NCBI RefSeq assembly: GCF_013416525.1
Contig: NZ_JACCEM010000004.1
Location: 248,001-312,000, forward strand
Length of the DNA stretch: 64,000 nucleotides
Direction: 5' to 3'
Origin: Parapusillimonas granuli
Lineage (GTDB): Bacteria > Pseudomonadota > Gammaproteobacteria > Burkholderiales > Burkholderiaceae_B
The notes under the pieces: generated by a model
What the model saw: the letters and a program-made list of their open reading frames with translations, nothing else
Told to the model about the DNA's origin: nothing
Database searches by the model: none
Position numbers and translations under genes: made by a program
Shown here: positions 39,274-47,746 of the stretch, one piece after another
Numbering within the stretch: the first letter of the stretch is position 1
Layout of the letters: each line of letters starts with the position of its first letter

Positions 39274-39852
39274 ATGCAGCCCATCACCGCGATCATCCTG
39301 GCCGCCGGGCGGTCCAGGCGATTCGGGCGCGACAAGCGCCTGGAGCCCGTGGACGGCGTCCCCATGCTCCTGCGCACCGCGCTGGCCTACCAGGGCGTGC
39401 TACCGGACACCACCGTCATACTCGGGCGGGAAGACCACGAACATGCGGCCATGCTGGCCGCGCACGGCATCGCGTCCCTGCTGACCGAAGCGTCCGAAGG
39501 CGGCATGGGCGGCACGCTGTCCTGGGCCGTGCGCCGGCACGCCCAGGCGCAGGGCTGGCTGATCACCCCGGCCGACTTGCCCTTCATACGGCCCGCGACC
39601 ATCCGGAAGGTCCTGGACGCCGCCGCGGACCACCCGCTGGCCGCGCCCGTCCACCAGGGCCTCCGCGGCCATCCCGTCTGGTTCCACCACCGCTACCTTC
39701 CGGAACTGAGCGCCATCCAGGGCGACCAGGGGGCGAAATCCGTCCTGGCGGCCCATCGCCGGGACCTGTGCCTGATCGACGTCGACGACGCCGGCTGCGT
39801 GCGCGACGTCGACCAGGCTTCCGATCTGGCTATGCGCCCCGCAAGCCCGTAA
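39274..39852 (+). CDS. mocA: MocA-like nucleotidyltransferase (molybdenum cofactor cytidylyltransferase)
   Basis: A 192-residue NTP-transferase with the signature AIILAAGRSRRFGRDKRLEPVDG and the metal-binding TPADLPF (MocA has PxDMP). MocA attaches CMP to molybdopterin to give the MCD cofactor used by xanthine-oxidase-family hydroxylases. One such enzyme (HmfABC-like) is encoded 8 kb away, and XdhC lies at 56120, which supports the assignment; MobA (GMP) is less likely. The ATG at 39274 is preferred over an upstream codon. Its last 23 bases overlap the end of the convergent ThDP enzyme gene. Confidence 0.82.
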   Translation: MQPITAIILAAGRSRRFGRDKRLEPVDGVPMLLRTALAYQGVLPDTTVILGREDHEHAAMLAAHGIASLLTEASEGGMGGTLSWAVRRHAQAQGWLITPADLPFIRPATIRKVLDAAADHPLAAPVHQGLRGHPVWFHHRYLPELSAIQGDQGAKSVLAAHRRDLCLIDVDDAGCVRDVDQASDLAMRPASP

Positions 39853-41500
39853 TGGTCAGGCGCGGGGACAAGGCCTCCTGGCTGACCCGCAGTTCCAGCA
39901 ATGCGGCGCGCCCCGATGCGCGCGCCCGCTCGAACGCCGGGGCGAAATCCTCCGTGCGCTCGACCCGCTCGGCATAGGCGCCATACGACCGCGCAAGGGC
40001 CACGAAATCCGGGTTCACCAGATCGGTGCCATGCACCCGCCGGGGATAATGGCGCTCCTGGTGCATGCGTATGCTGCCGTACATGCCGTTGTTCACGACG
40101 ATGAAGACGGGATCCAGCCCGTACTGGATCGCGGTGGCGAGCTCCTGCCCGTTCATCAGGAAGCAGCCGTCGCCGGCAAAGCACACCACGGTCTTGTCCG
40201 GGTGGACCACCTTCGAGGCGATCGCCGCCGGAACGCCGTAGCCCATGGTCCCGCTCGTGGGCGCCATTTGCGTGCGCAGGCCCCGGTATTGGTAGTGGCG
40301 CTGCACCCATAGCGTGTAGTTGCCCGCGCCGTTGGTGATGATGCTGTCCGCGGGCAGGGTGTCGCTCAGGTGCTTCACGATCTCGCCGAGGTTGACCGCG
40401 CCGTCCATCGGCTCGGGCGCCAGGAAGTCCAGGTAATCCCGCCGGGCGGCCCGGGTCCATGCGCCCCAGGCGGGCGTCTTGCGGCCGGGCTCCAGCGCGG
40501 CGGCGGCCTTGGCGAAGTCTTTCGTCGCCGCAACGATGGACAGCTCCGCCTGATAGACGCGGCCCAGTTCGTTGGGATCGGGGTGCACGTGCAGGAACCT
40601 CTGCGCGGGGCATGGCACGTCGAGCAGGCTGTAGCCGCTGGTCGTCGTTTCACCCAGGCGCGCGCCGACGGCCAGGATCAGGTCGGCCTCTTTGATGCGC
40701 GCGGCCAGCTTGGGGTTCATGCCCAGGCCGGCCTCGCCCACATAGCTGTCGTGGCGGTTGTCCAGGAGATCCTGGCGCCGGAAGGCGCAAGCCACCGGCA
40801 GGTCGAAGGCCGCGGCAAAGCGGCCGATGTCGTCGCCGGCTTCGCGGGTCCAGCCTCCGCCGCCGAGGATCATCATGGGACGCTCCGCCGACTCCAGCGC
40901 GGCGGCCAAGGCCAGCATGTCCGCCACCGCGGGCGCCGAATGCGGCGCCCGGAAGGGCCGGGCGCTCGCCGCGGCGACCGGCTCGACCAGCATGTCCTCC
41001 GGCAGGGCCAGCACCACGGGCCCGGGCCGGCCGGAAGTCGCCACGTGGAAGGCCCGGCTGATGAACTCCGGAATCCGGCGCGGGTCGTCGATCTGCTCGA
41101 CCCACTTGGCGATATGGCCGAACATGTGCCGGTAGTCGATTTCCTGCCAGGCTTCGCGGCCCATGCAGTCGCGCCCCACCTGCCCCACGAAGACGATCAG
41201 GGGCGTCGAGTCCTGCCTGGCGGTATGGATGGCGATGCTGGCATTGGTGGAGCCCGGCCCGCGCGTGACGAAGCAGATTCCCGGCCGGCCGGTGAGCTTG
41301 CCATGGGCTTCCGCCATATGGGCCGCGCCGCCTTCCTGGCGGCAGACGATGAGGCGGAACTCGTCCCGAAATTCGTACAAGGCGTCGAGCACCGCCAGAA
41401 AGCTTTCCCCCGGCACGCAATATGCCGTATCGGCGCCATGCAGGCGCAAGGCGTCCACCAGCACCTGGCCGCCCGTGCGCAATCCGTTTCCTTCGCTCAT
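39830..41500 (-). CDS. ThDP-dependent enzyme, acetolactate synthase/benzoylformate decarboxylase-like
   Basis: A 556-residue thiamine-diphosphate enzyme, paralogue of the one at 31096-32796. The Glu that activates ThDP is in YCVPGESFLAVLDAL; the cofactor motif starts GDGCFLMNGQEL and ends NNGMYGSI. It ends the twelve-gene catabolic run, 63 bases after the FMN dehydrogenase. In that context a 2-oxo-acid decarboxylase role, similar to MdlC in mandelate breakdown, is attractive, but sequence style is closer to acetolactate synthase. The ATG at 41500 has GGGAG about ten bases upstream. No small subunit gene is present. Confidence 0.82.
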   Translation of the reverse strand: MSEGNGLRTGGQVLVDALRLHGADTAYCVPGESFLAVLDALYEFRDEFRLIVCRQEGGAAHMAEAHGKLTGRPGICFVTRGPGSTNASIAIHTARQDSTPLIVFVGQVGRDCMGREAWQEIDYRHMFGHIAKWVEQIDDPRRIPEFISRAFHVATSGRPGPVVLALPEDMLVEPVAAASARPFRAPHSAPAVADMLALAAALESAERPMMILGGGGWTREAGDDIGRFAAAFDLPVACAFRRQDLLDNRHDSYVGEAGLGMNPKLAARIKEADLILAVGARLGETTTSGYSLLDVPCPAQRFLHVHPDPNELGRVYQAELSIVAATKDFAKAAAALEPGRKTPAWGAWTRAARRDYLDFLAPEPMDGAVNLGEIVKHLSDTLPADSIITNGAGNYTLWVQRHYQYRGLRTQMAPTSGTMGYGVPAAIASKVVHPDKTVVCFAGDGCFLMNGQELATAIQYGLDPVFIVVNNGMYGSIRMHQERHYPRRVHGTDLVNPDFVALARSYGAYAERVERTEDFAPAFERARASGRAALLELRVSQEALSPRLTITGLRGA

Positions 41501-41563
41501 TGTTTTTTTCTCCCTGTGTCCCTGGGCGCGGCCGCGCAAGGCGCGCGACGGCGCCACGGAACG

Positions 41564-42757
41564 CTAAACATTGTCTTGTTCCTGCCGGCCCGCGGACGCC
41601 GCGGCGGCACGCATGTCCCTGAGATAGCGCCCGTCGACTTCCGCCAGGTCCGGGCAGCCCAGCAGCGCCAGGTCCACATCGATCTCTTTCTTCAATAGAT
41701 TCAAGGCATGGCGCGCGCCCGCCTCGCCGCCCGCGGCGAGGCCGTACATGAAGGGCCGCCCGGCGAATACGAAATCCGCACCCAGGGCCATGGCCTTGAT
41801 CACGTCGGTGCCGCGGCGAAAGCCGCCGTCGACGATGACCGCCGCGCGGGTCGTCGCCGCCGCGATCTCGGGCAGCACCGCCAGCGTGGAGACGGCCCCG
41901 TCGAGCTGGCGGCCGCCATGATTGGACACGAAGACGCCGTCGACGCCTATGCTTTCGGCGGTGCGCGCGTCTTCGGCGCGCAAAATGCCCTTGACGACGA
42001 GCTTGCCCTTCCACGAATCCCGTATCGCGCGGATTTCCTTCCAGCTCATTGCGGCCCGGCCGGCGCGATGATCGCCTTTCTGCGCCACGATGATGGGGCC
42101 GCCGCGTTCCGCGGTGAAGTTCTCGAAATGGGGGATGCCCTGCCGGGCCAGCGTTCTGGCGAAGGTGCCCAGCAGCCAGCCGGGCTTCAGCATGCCCGAC
42201 ACAACCAGCTTCGGCGTCCATCTGAGAGGAATCGAAAAGCCGTTGCGCAATTCGTTCTCGCGCGTGGAGGCGATGGGCACGTCCACCGTCACCACCAGCA
42301 CGCCGACGCCCGCCGCGCGCACCCGCTGCAGCAAGGGTTCGATGACCGCCATATTGGCCGGCAGATAGGCCTGGTACCAGGCGTCCGGATTCTCGCGCAG
42401 CACACGCTCCATGGGCGTGGTCGACGCGGCGCTGAGCACGAAAGGCACGCCCGCCGAAGCGGCGGCCCTGGCCAGCGCGCAGTCCCCATCGTAGGCGACC
42501 ACCCCGCACACGCCCATGGGGCCGATCCCGATGGGCATGGACCAGGTCTTTCCGAACAGGCCGGTGCTTTGCGATCGCCGCGACACATCGACGAGCGCAT
42601 GCGGGGTGAACGCCCAGCGCTCGAAGGCGGAACGGTTGGCCCGCAAGGTGCGATGGTCTTCGGACGCCCCGTCGACATAGCCGTATATGCCCGCAGGCAG
42701 GCGGCGCTTCGCGGCTTTCTGAAGATCGGCGATCGACAACATGGCGTTCATGCCCAT
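41564..42757 (-). CDS. FMN-dependent alpha-hydroxy-acid dehydrogenase (LldD/MdlB family)
   Basis: A 397-residue TIM-barrel flavoprotein that oxidises an L-2-hydroxy acid to the 2-oxo acid. Family residues are Tyr in GIYGYVDGASED (about 23-34), the FMN Lys at 256 in LVVKGIL, and the catalytic His-Arg pair H280/R283 in FVSNHGGRQLDG, followed by DGGFRRGTDVIKAMALGAD. It could be a lactate, glycolate or mandelate dehydrogenase. Its place between the HmfE-like and ThDP genes suggests a hydroxy-acid intermediate in this pathway. Alternative starts at 42751 and 42742 are possible; 42757 has GGATGAG upstream. Confidence 0.87.
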   Translation of the reverse strand: MGMNAMLSIADLQKAAKRRLPAGIYGYVDGASEDHRTLRANRSAFERWAFTPHALVDVSRRSQSTGLFGKTWSMPIGIGPMGVCGVVAYDGDCALARAAASAGVPFVLSAASTTPMERVLRENPDAWYQAYLPANMAVIEPLLQRVRAAGVGVLVVTVDVPIASTRENELRNGFSIPLRWTPKLVVSGMLKPGWLLGTFARTLARQGIPHFENFTAERGGPIIVAQKGDHRAGRAAMSWKEIRAIRDSWKGKLVVKGILRAEDARTAESIGVDGVFVSNHGGRQLDGAVSTLAVLPEIAAATTRAAVIVDGGFRRGTDVIKAMALGADFVFAGRPFMYGLAAGGEAGARHALNLLKKEIDVDLALLGCPDLAEVDGRYLRDMRAAAASAGRQEQDNV

Positions 42758-42776
42758 ATGCTCATCCGGGAACCGA

Positions 42777-43583
42777 TCATGATCCGATGAACTTCGGCGC
42801 GCGCTTTCCATGAAAGGCTTCGACGCCCTCACGGAAATCGTCGGAGGACCGCAGGCGGCTGTAGCAATGGCCTTCGAGCTCTATCGCCACGGACAGCGTC
42901 GCATCGTCCGTGTCGTTGAGCAGCTTCTTGGCCGTGCGCTGGGCCAGGGGCGAGAAGAACAGCAGCTCCTTCACCAGGCTGTCCGTGGCGGCTTCGAGTT
43001 CGGCCAGCGGGACGAACTCGGTGGCGATGCCCCAATCGTAAGCCTGCCGCCCCGGCACGCGGCGCGAACGCATGACCACGTCCTTGGTCCTCGTGATGCC
43101 CACCATCTTCTGCAGGCGGGCAGAGCCGCCGGATCCGGGAATCTGGCCGAGCTTCTGCTCGGGCAGCGCGTAGAGCGTCGTGTCGGTCACGATGCGGAAA
43201 TCGCAGGCCAGCGAGATTTCGAAGCCGACGCCGAAGCAATAGCCCTGGTTCACGGCGATCACCGGCTTGGAGCAGCGGGCCGGCGCGGCGATATTCCATG
43301 CGAGCTTGGACACGTGCTCGGGGCTGGCCTCCAGGAAGCCCTTGATGTCGCCGCCGCTGGAGAAATGCTCGCCTTCCGCGCGCAGGACGATGACGCGCAC
43401 CTCGTCGTTCTCGTCCAGCGATTCGAACACCAGGCGCAGCTGGTCGCGCTGGGCCATGGAAATGATGTTGAAAGGCGGGCGGGCCAGCACGACGTCCGCG
43501 CGCCCGGTCCGGGCGTCGATGCTGACATGGAAGCCGTCCAGCCGTTCGAGCTTGTCCTGTGCGGAATGTTTGAGTTGGGACAC
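42777..43583 (-). CDS. hmfE: Enoyl-CoA hydratase-family protein, probable 2-oxoglutaroyl-CoA hydrolase (HmfE)
   Basis: A 268-residue crotonase-fold protein. The oxyanion-hole loops are GEHFSSGGDIKGFLEASPEHV and CFGVGFEISLACDFRI, and LPEQKLGQIPGSGGSARLQKMVG carries the catalytic-side region. In furoate degraders HmfE is the family member that hydrolyses 2-oxoglutaroyl-CoA to 2-oxoglutarate. The call rests on family, on context beside UbiD/UbiX, ligase and molybdenum hydroxylase genes, and on remembered similarity. The start is a GTG with AAAGGAA eight bases upstream. It follows the UbiX gene by 38 bases. Confidence 0.75.
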   Translation of the reverse strand: MSQLKHSAQDKLERLDGFHVSIDARTGRADVVLARPPFNIISMAQRDQLRLVFESLDENDEVRVIVLRAEGEHFSSGGDIKGFLEASPEHVSKLAWNIAAPARCSKPVIAVNQGYCFGVGFEISLACDFRIVTDTTLYALPEQKLGQIPGSGGSARLQKMVGITRTKDVVMRSRRVPGRQAYDWGIATEFVPLAELEAATDSLVKELLFFSPLAQRTAKKLLNDTDDATLSVAIELEGHCYSRLRSSDDFREGVEAFHGKRAPKFIGS

Positions 43584-43621
43584 GATGTTGTTCCTTTCTT
43601 CGGCGATGCCGGAAGTGTAAG

Positions 43622-44224
43622 TTAATATGAATCGGCGCCGGCGGGGCGGATGCCGTCCCAGCGCCTGGTCAGCTTGTCATGGGGAATGTCGAAAAGGTCC
43701 AGGACCCGGCCCACGGTATGGTCCACCATGTCGTCGATGGACGCCGGCCGGGCATAGAAGGCGGGGACCGGCGGGCAGATGATGGCCCCCATTTCGGTCG
43801 CCGCCGTCATGTTGCGCAGGTGCGCCAGGTTCAACGGGGTTTCGCGGGTCATCAGGGCCACCCGGCGGCGCTCTTTCAGGGCGACGTCGGCCGCGCGCGC
43901 CACCAGGTTGTCGGCCAGCCCCAAGGCGATGGCGGCCAGCGTCTTCATCGAGCACGGCGCCACGATCATGCCGGCATTGGGGAAGGACCCGCTGGCGATG
44001 GTGGCGCCTATGTTCTTGACGCTATGGACCACGCCGGCCATGGATTCGATCTCGGCCCGGGTGAGGTCCAGTTCCTGCGACGCCGTCAGCGCGCCCGACT
44101 GGGACAGCACCAGATGGCTCTCCCAATCGGGCAGGGTCTGCAGGTGCCGGAGTATGCGTACGCCGTACACCGCGCCGCTGGCCCCTGTAATGGCCACGAT
44201 CAGTTTCTTCTTGGAACTCTGCAT
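43622..44224 (-). CDS. hmfG: UbiX-family flavin prenyltransferase (HmfG-like)
   Basis: A 200-residue flavoprotein that joins dimethylallyl phosphate to FMN to make prenylated FMN, the cofactor of UbiD enzymes. Markers are LIVAITGASGAVYGVRIL, VAPCSMKTLAAIALGLADNLVARAADV with the conserved SMKT, and RRVALMTRETPLNLAHLRNM. It starts eight bases after the UbiD stop, which strongly pairs the two. The symbol follows the hmf cluster context; a UbiX supplying other UbiD enzymes cannot be excluded. Confidence 0.88.
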   Translation of the reverse strand: MQSSKKKLIVAITGASGAVYGVRILRHLQTLPDWESHLVLSQSGALTASQELDLTRAEIESMAGVVHSVKNIGATIASGSFPNAGMIVAPCSMKTLAAIALGLADNLVARAADVALKERRRVALMTRETPLNLAHLRNMTAATEMGAIICPPVPAFYARPASIDDMVDHTVGRVLDLFDIPHDKLTRRWDGIRPAGADSY

Positions 44225-44232
44225 GGCGGTTC

Positions 44233-45675
44233 TCAGAGGCTGTCCCAGTCGATCCGGACGCCCGGCACGACCTCGGCCGACAGGTCGATGTCTTTTTCGC
44301 CCGGGATCATGACCTTGGTGAACACGTGATCGTGATAGCGGACGGGGCGTGTGGCGTCCAGCCCCATCTTGGCGCTCATGCCTTGCTGATGGAGCTCGAG
44401 TTCGGCGGTGTCCCGGCCGCCGTGATACAGCGTGGTGGACGGATCCAGGACGGAACCCTGCGCCCCCGCGATGACGACGAGATCCCGGTCCGCCTGGAAG
44501 CGGGTCGAAACGGCCCATTCCACCTGCTGCGGCTCGTGCACGTCCACGTCCTCGTCGACCACGACCACGTGCTTGATGTCGTAGTGCGCGCCGAACGCGC
44601 ACAGGATCACGTTCTTCGGCATGCCCTCGTGCGTCTTGCGCAGCTTGACGAACAGGTGGTAGCGGCCCACGCCCCCGATGGACAGGTGCACGTCCAGCAC
44701 GCCGGGAAAGCTGCGCTGCAGATGCGCGAGCAGCGTGGCCTCCCGGGGGATGGAGCCCAGCAGCAGGTGCTCCATCTCCGCCGGCACGATGGTGTGGTAG
44801 ATGGGGGATCGCCGGTGCGAGACCAGGTCCACGTCGATGACTTCGCGGAACTCACGGGCGCTGTAGTACTTGGGAAATTCCCCGAAAGGGCCTTCCTCGT
44901 CGCGCTCGCCCGGCAAGATGCGCCCCTCGATGACGATTTCCGCATGGGCGGGCACGCGCACCTCGTTGCTCAGGCACTTGGCCACCTCCAGCGGCTTGCC
45001 GTGCAGCGCGCCCGCGATCTCCAGTTCGTCGTAATCGATGGGCGTGATGGCTTGCGACGCCAGCAGGGTCAAGGGGTCGGCGCCGATCACGATCGCGATG
45101 GGCAAGGCCTGGCCCGCGGCCTCCGCCGCTTTGTAGAAAGCGTGCAGGTGCCGCGGCAGCATGAGCAGGGCCATGCGGCGCTTGCCGTGCACCTGGATGC
45201 GGTTGATCGACACGTTCTGGACGCCGGTCACGGGATTGCGCGCGATGACCATGCCCGCCGTGATGTAAGGGCCGCTGTCGTGCTCGCTGTGCGTGGGTAT
45301 GGGCAGCAGGTCGTGCATGTCGACCTCGCGGTGCACCACCTGCTGGCAGGGCGCCTGGCCCGCGGGCGTCTCCTTCCAGGGCAAGGGGTTGTCGGCCGCC
45401 TGGCGAAAACGCGCCAGCAACTCGCCCTCGTCGACGCCCATGGCTTCGGCGATCCAGCCGCGGCGCGACATGAAGCCCGAAATCACGGGGATCGGGTGCC
45501 CGTCTGGCTTGGGAAAATAAGCCGCCTTGCTGCCGTCCAGCCGCTTCGCAATGGCGGCCAGCCTATGCTTGAGCGGCGTGTTCTCACGCAGCACCGCCAC
45601 GCGGTCGGTCTCGGAAAGACGGCGCAGCCAGCTCCGGAGGTCCGGATAGACGGTGTGCGTTGACGATAGACTCAT
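44233..45675 (-). CDS. hmfF: UbiD-family decarboxylase, probable furan-dicarboxylate decarboxylase (HmfF)
   Basis: A 480-residue prenylated-FMN decarboxylase. The catalytic triad of UbiD enzymes is visible as R159 (SINRIQVHG), E261 and E266 (DEEGPFGEFPKYYS), with spacing nearly equal to Fdc1. HmfF converts 2,5-furandicarboxylate to 2-furoate. UbiD proteins also act on vanillate, protocatechuate, cinnamate or pyrrole acids, so the substrate is inferred from the full hmf gene set around it. The start overlaps the ligase stop by four bases. Confidence 0.8.
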   Translation of the reverse strand: MSLSSTHTVYPDLRSWLRRLSETDRVAVLRENTPLKHRLAAIAKRLDGSKAAYFPKPDGHPIPVISGFMSRRGWIAEAMGVDEGELLARFRQAADNPLPWKETPAGQAPCQQVVHREVDMHDLLPIPTHSEHDSGPYITAGMVIARNPVTGVQNVSINRIQVHGKRRMALLMLPRHLHAFYKAAEAAGQALPIAIVIGADPLTLLASQAITPIDYDELEIAGALHGKPLEVAKCLSNEVRVPAHAEIVIEGRILPGERDEEGPFGEFPKYYSAREFREVIDVDLVSHRRSPIYHTIVPAEMEHLLLGSIPREATLLAHLQRSFPGVLDVHLSIGGVGRYHLFVKLRKTHEGMPKNVILCAFGAHYDIKHVVVVDEDVDVHEPQQVEWAVSTRFQADRDLVVIAGAQGSVLDPSTTLYHGGRDTAELELHQQGMSAKMGLDATRPVRYHDHVFTKVMIPGEKDIDLSAEVVPGVRIDWDSL

Positions 45676-47219
45676 GTTTCTGTGACTCCTGTTGGTTGGT
45701 CGCTCTCGTATTCACCCGCCACGAGCTTGCGGCGCAAAATCTTTCCGACCGGCGACTTGGGAATCTCGCGGACGAACACGTATTCCCGCGGGCGCTTGAA
45801 GTTCAGCAGGTCCGACGCGCGGCAATGCGCATCGAGCTCGCCCGCGTCGACGGCATGCCTGCGCTTCACGAACGCGACGACGCGCTGCCCCCATTTCTCG
45901 TCGGGCAGGCCGGTGACCGCCACTTCGTCCACCGCCTCGTGCAGCGACAGGACCGACTCGATGTCGACCGGGGAAATGTTCTCGCCGCCGCTGATGATCA
46001 TGTCGTCGACCCGCCCCGTCACGAAGAGGTCGCCGTCGCCGTCGATATAGCCGGTGTCGCCGGTGAAGTACCAGCCGCCGCGCATCGATTTGGCGTCGGC
46101 GTCGGGCCGGTTCCAATACCCCTCGAAGGCTTCGTCGCCCGCCAGGTCGGCGATGATCTGCCCTTCCACGCCCCGCTCCACCTGCTCGTCCGGCCCCGCC
46201 GCATCCAGCCTCACCAGCCTCAGGCGGGCATTGATGCCGGCGCGCCCCGCGCAGCCGGGCTTGTCCAGGGCGCGCTGGTTGATCGAGACGGTGTAGATCT
46301 CGGACGAGCCATAGTGATTGACGAATAGTTCCGGCTGGAACACTTGCTGGACTTTCCTCAGCAGGCCGTCCGACATGGGCGCGCCGGCGAACCCCAGCTT
46401 CCGCACCGACCCGATGTCCGTCTTCCGGTGCTCCAGCGCGCCCAGGATTTCATGGTAGAGCGTGGGGACCAGGTACAGGCAGCTTATCTTTTCCGATTCG
46501 ATCAGGGCCAGGGCGCCCCGGGCGTCGAACCGCGGCATGCAGACGAACACGCCGTCGACCAGCGCCATGGACAGCAGGGAACGCACGCCCATCGTGTGAT
46601 ACAGCGGCATGACGCCCAGGGTGCGCTCGCCCGTGCGGTAAAGATTCTGCGCCACGTGCCCCAGGGCGGCCGCGCGCTCGTGCCGATGGCGGCGCGGCAC
46701 CCCTTTGGGCTTGCCCGTGGTGCCCGAGGTGTAGAGCATGAGCGAATAATCGCCACTGTCGGCGCACGGCGTCAGTTCGTCCGCGCCCTGCGAGCACAGG
46801 GCTTCGAAGCTCGCGCCGCCCTCGCGGCGGACGGCGCCGACGGACACGCGGGCGATGCCGCCGGCCTCGGGGGCGCCGAGCACGGCCTCTTCGCTGACCG
46901 CTTCATAGAAAACGGCCTTCACCTGCGCATCCTGGATGCAGTATCCGACCTCTTCCGGCTTGGCGCGCCAGTTCAGCGGGGTGACGACCAGGCCCATGAA
47001 TTGGCAGGCCCAGTGCAGGGTCGCCATCTCATAGCGGTTCTGCATCACCGCCAGCACCCGGTCGCCGCGCGCGAGCCCCAATTCCCGCAGCCCGCGGACC
47101 AGCCGCGCGATCTCCGCCCCCCATTCCGCATAGCTCAGCTTTTTGTCGCCGTCGACGATCGCCGGCGCGGCGGGGCTGCGTTCCATGCTCTGGAGGAATG
47201 TTCTACCCAAATCCAGCAT
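45672..47219 (-). CDS. hmfD: Acyl-CoA ligase, probable 2-furoyl-CoA synthetase (HmfD)
   Basis: A 515-residue ANL-superfamily AMP-forming ligase. The phosphate loop YTSGTTGKPKG is at 163-173, followed by a Gly/Tyr adenylate segment (NHYGSSEIYTV), the FTGDTGYIDGDGDL hinge region and the catalytic C-terminal Lys K493 in SPVGKILRRK. It activates a carboxylic acid as its CoA thioester, here probably 2-furoate. The ATG at 47219 has a GGAGAAGGAA ribosome site right upstream. It sits 20 bases after the 2Fe-2S subunit gene and overlaps the UbiD gene. Confidence 0.82.
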   Translation of the reverse strand: MLDLGRTFLQSMERSPAAPAIVDGDKKLSYAEWGAEIARLVRGLRELGLARGDRVLAVMQNRYEMATLHWACQFMGLVVTPLNWRAKPEEVGYCIQDAQVKAVFYEAVSEEAVLGAPEAGGIARVSVGAVRREGGASFEALCSQGADELTPCADSGDYSLMLYTSGTTGKPKGVPRRHRHERAAALGHVAQNLYRTGERTLGVMPLYHTMGVRSLLSMALVDGVFVCMPRFDARGALALIESEKISCLYLVPTLYHEILGALEHRKTDIGSVRKLGFAGAPMSDGLLRKVQQVFQPELFVNHYGSSEIYTVSINQRALDKPGCAGRAGINARLRLVRLDAAGPDEQVERGVEGQIIADLAGDEAFEGYWNRPDADAKSMRGGWYFTGDTGYIDGDGDLFVTGRVDDMIISGGENISPVDIESVLSLHEAVDEVAVTGLPDEKWGQRVVAFVKRRHAVDAGELDAHCRASDLLNFKRPREYVFVREIPKSPVGKILRRKLVAGEYESDQPTGVTET

Positions 47220-47239
47220 TTCCTTCTCCGGTGTTCCAT

Positions 47240-47746
47240 TCAGTTGGAGACGGCGGCGCGCCTTTCCGCAGCCGTCTCGAGTACCGCTTTGACGATATTG
47301 GTGTACCCGGTGCAGCGGCAGAGATGGCCCGAGAGCATCTCCCTGACTTCCGCTTCCGTGGGATCCGGCTTGCGCCGGAGATAATCGTCGCAAGACATCA
47401 GGATTCCGGCCGTGCAGAACCCGCACTGCAAGGCATGATTGCGGCGGAAGGCGGCCTGCAGGTCGCTCAGGCCGTCCTCATGGCCGGACAGGCCTTCGAC
47501 GGTGTCGACCCGCCTGCCCTCCGCCTGCACCGCCAGGGTCAGGCAGGAGCGCTGCGCCACGCCGTCGATCTGGACCGTGCAGGCGCCGCAGACGCCGTGC
47601 TCGCAGCCGACGTGCGTGCCCGTCACGCCCAGCTCATGCCTCAGAAAGTCCGAGAGCAAGGTGCGCGCTTCGCAATCCCCGCTGCGGACGTTGCCGTTCA
47701 GCGTCAGCGTCACGCTGCGGGTCTGCCCCTTCTTCAATTGGCTCAT
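47240..47746 (-). CDS. hmfC: Molybdenum hydroxylase 2Fe-2S subunit (2-furoyl-CoA dehydrogenase small subunit, HmfC)
   Basis: A 168-residue two-cluster iron-sulfur protein. The plant-ferredoxin-type cluster uses C48, C53, C56 and C68 (CEHGVCGACT...SC), and the second cluster uses C108, C111, C143 and C145 (CGFC...CRC). It relays electrons from the molybdenum site to FAD. The start overlaps the FAD subunit stop by four bases. The subunit type is firm; the furoyl-CoA assignment is from cluster context. Confidence 0.88.
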   Translation of the reverse strand: MSQLKKGQTRSVTLTLNGNVRSGDCEARTLLSDFLRHELGVTGTHVGCEHGVCGACTVQIDGVAQRSCLTLAVQAEGRRVDTVEGLSGHEDGLSDLQAAFRRNHALQCGFCTAGILMSCDDYLRRKPDPTEAEVREMLSGHLCRCTGYTNIVKAVLETAAERRAAVSN

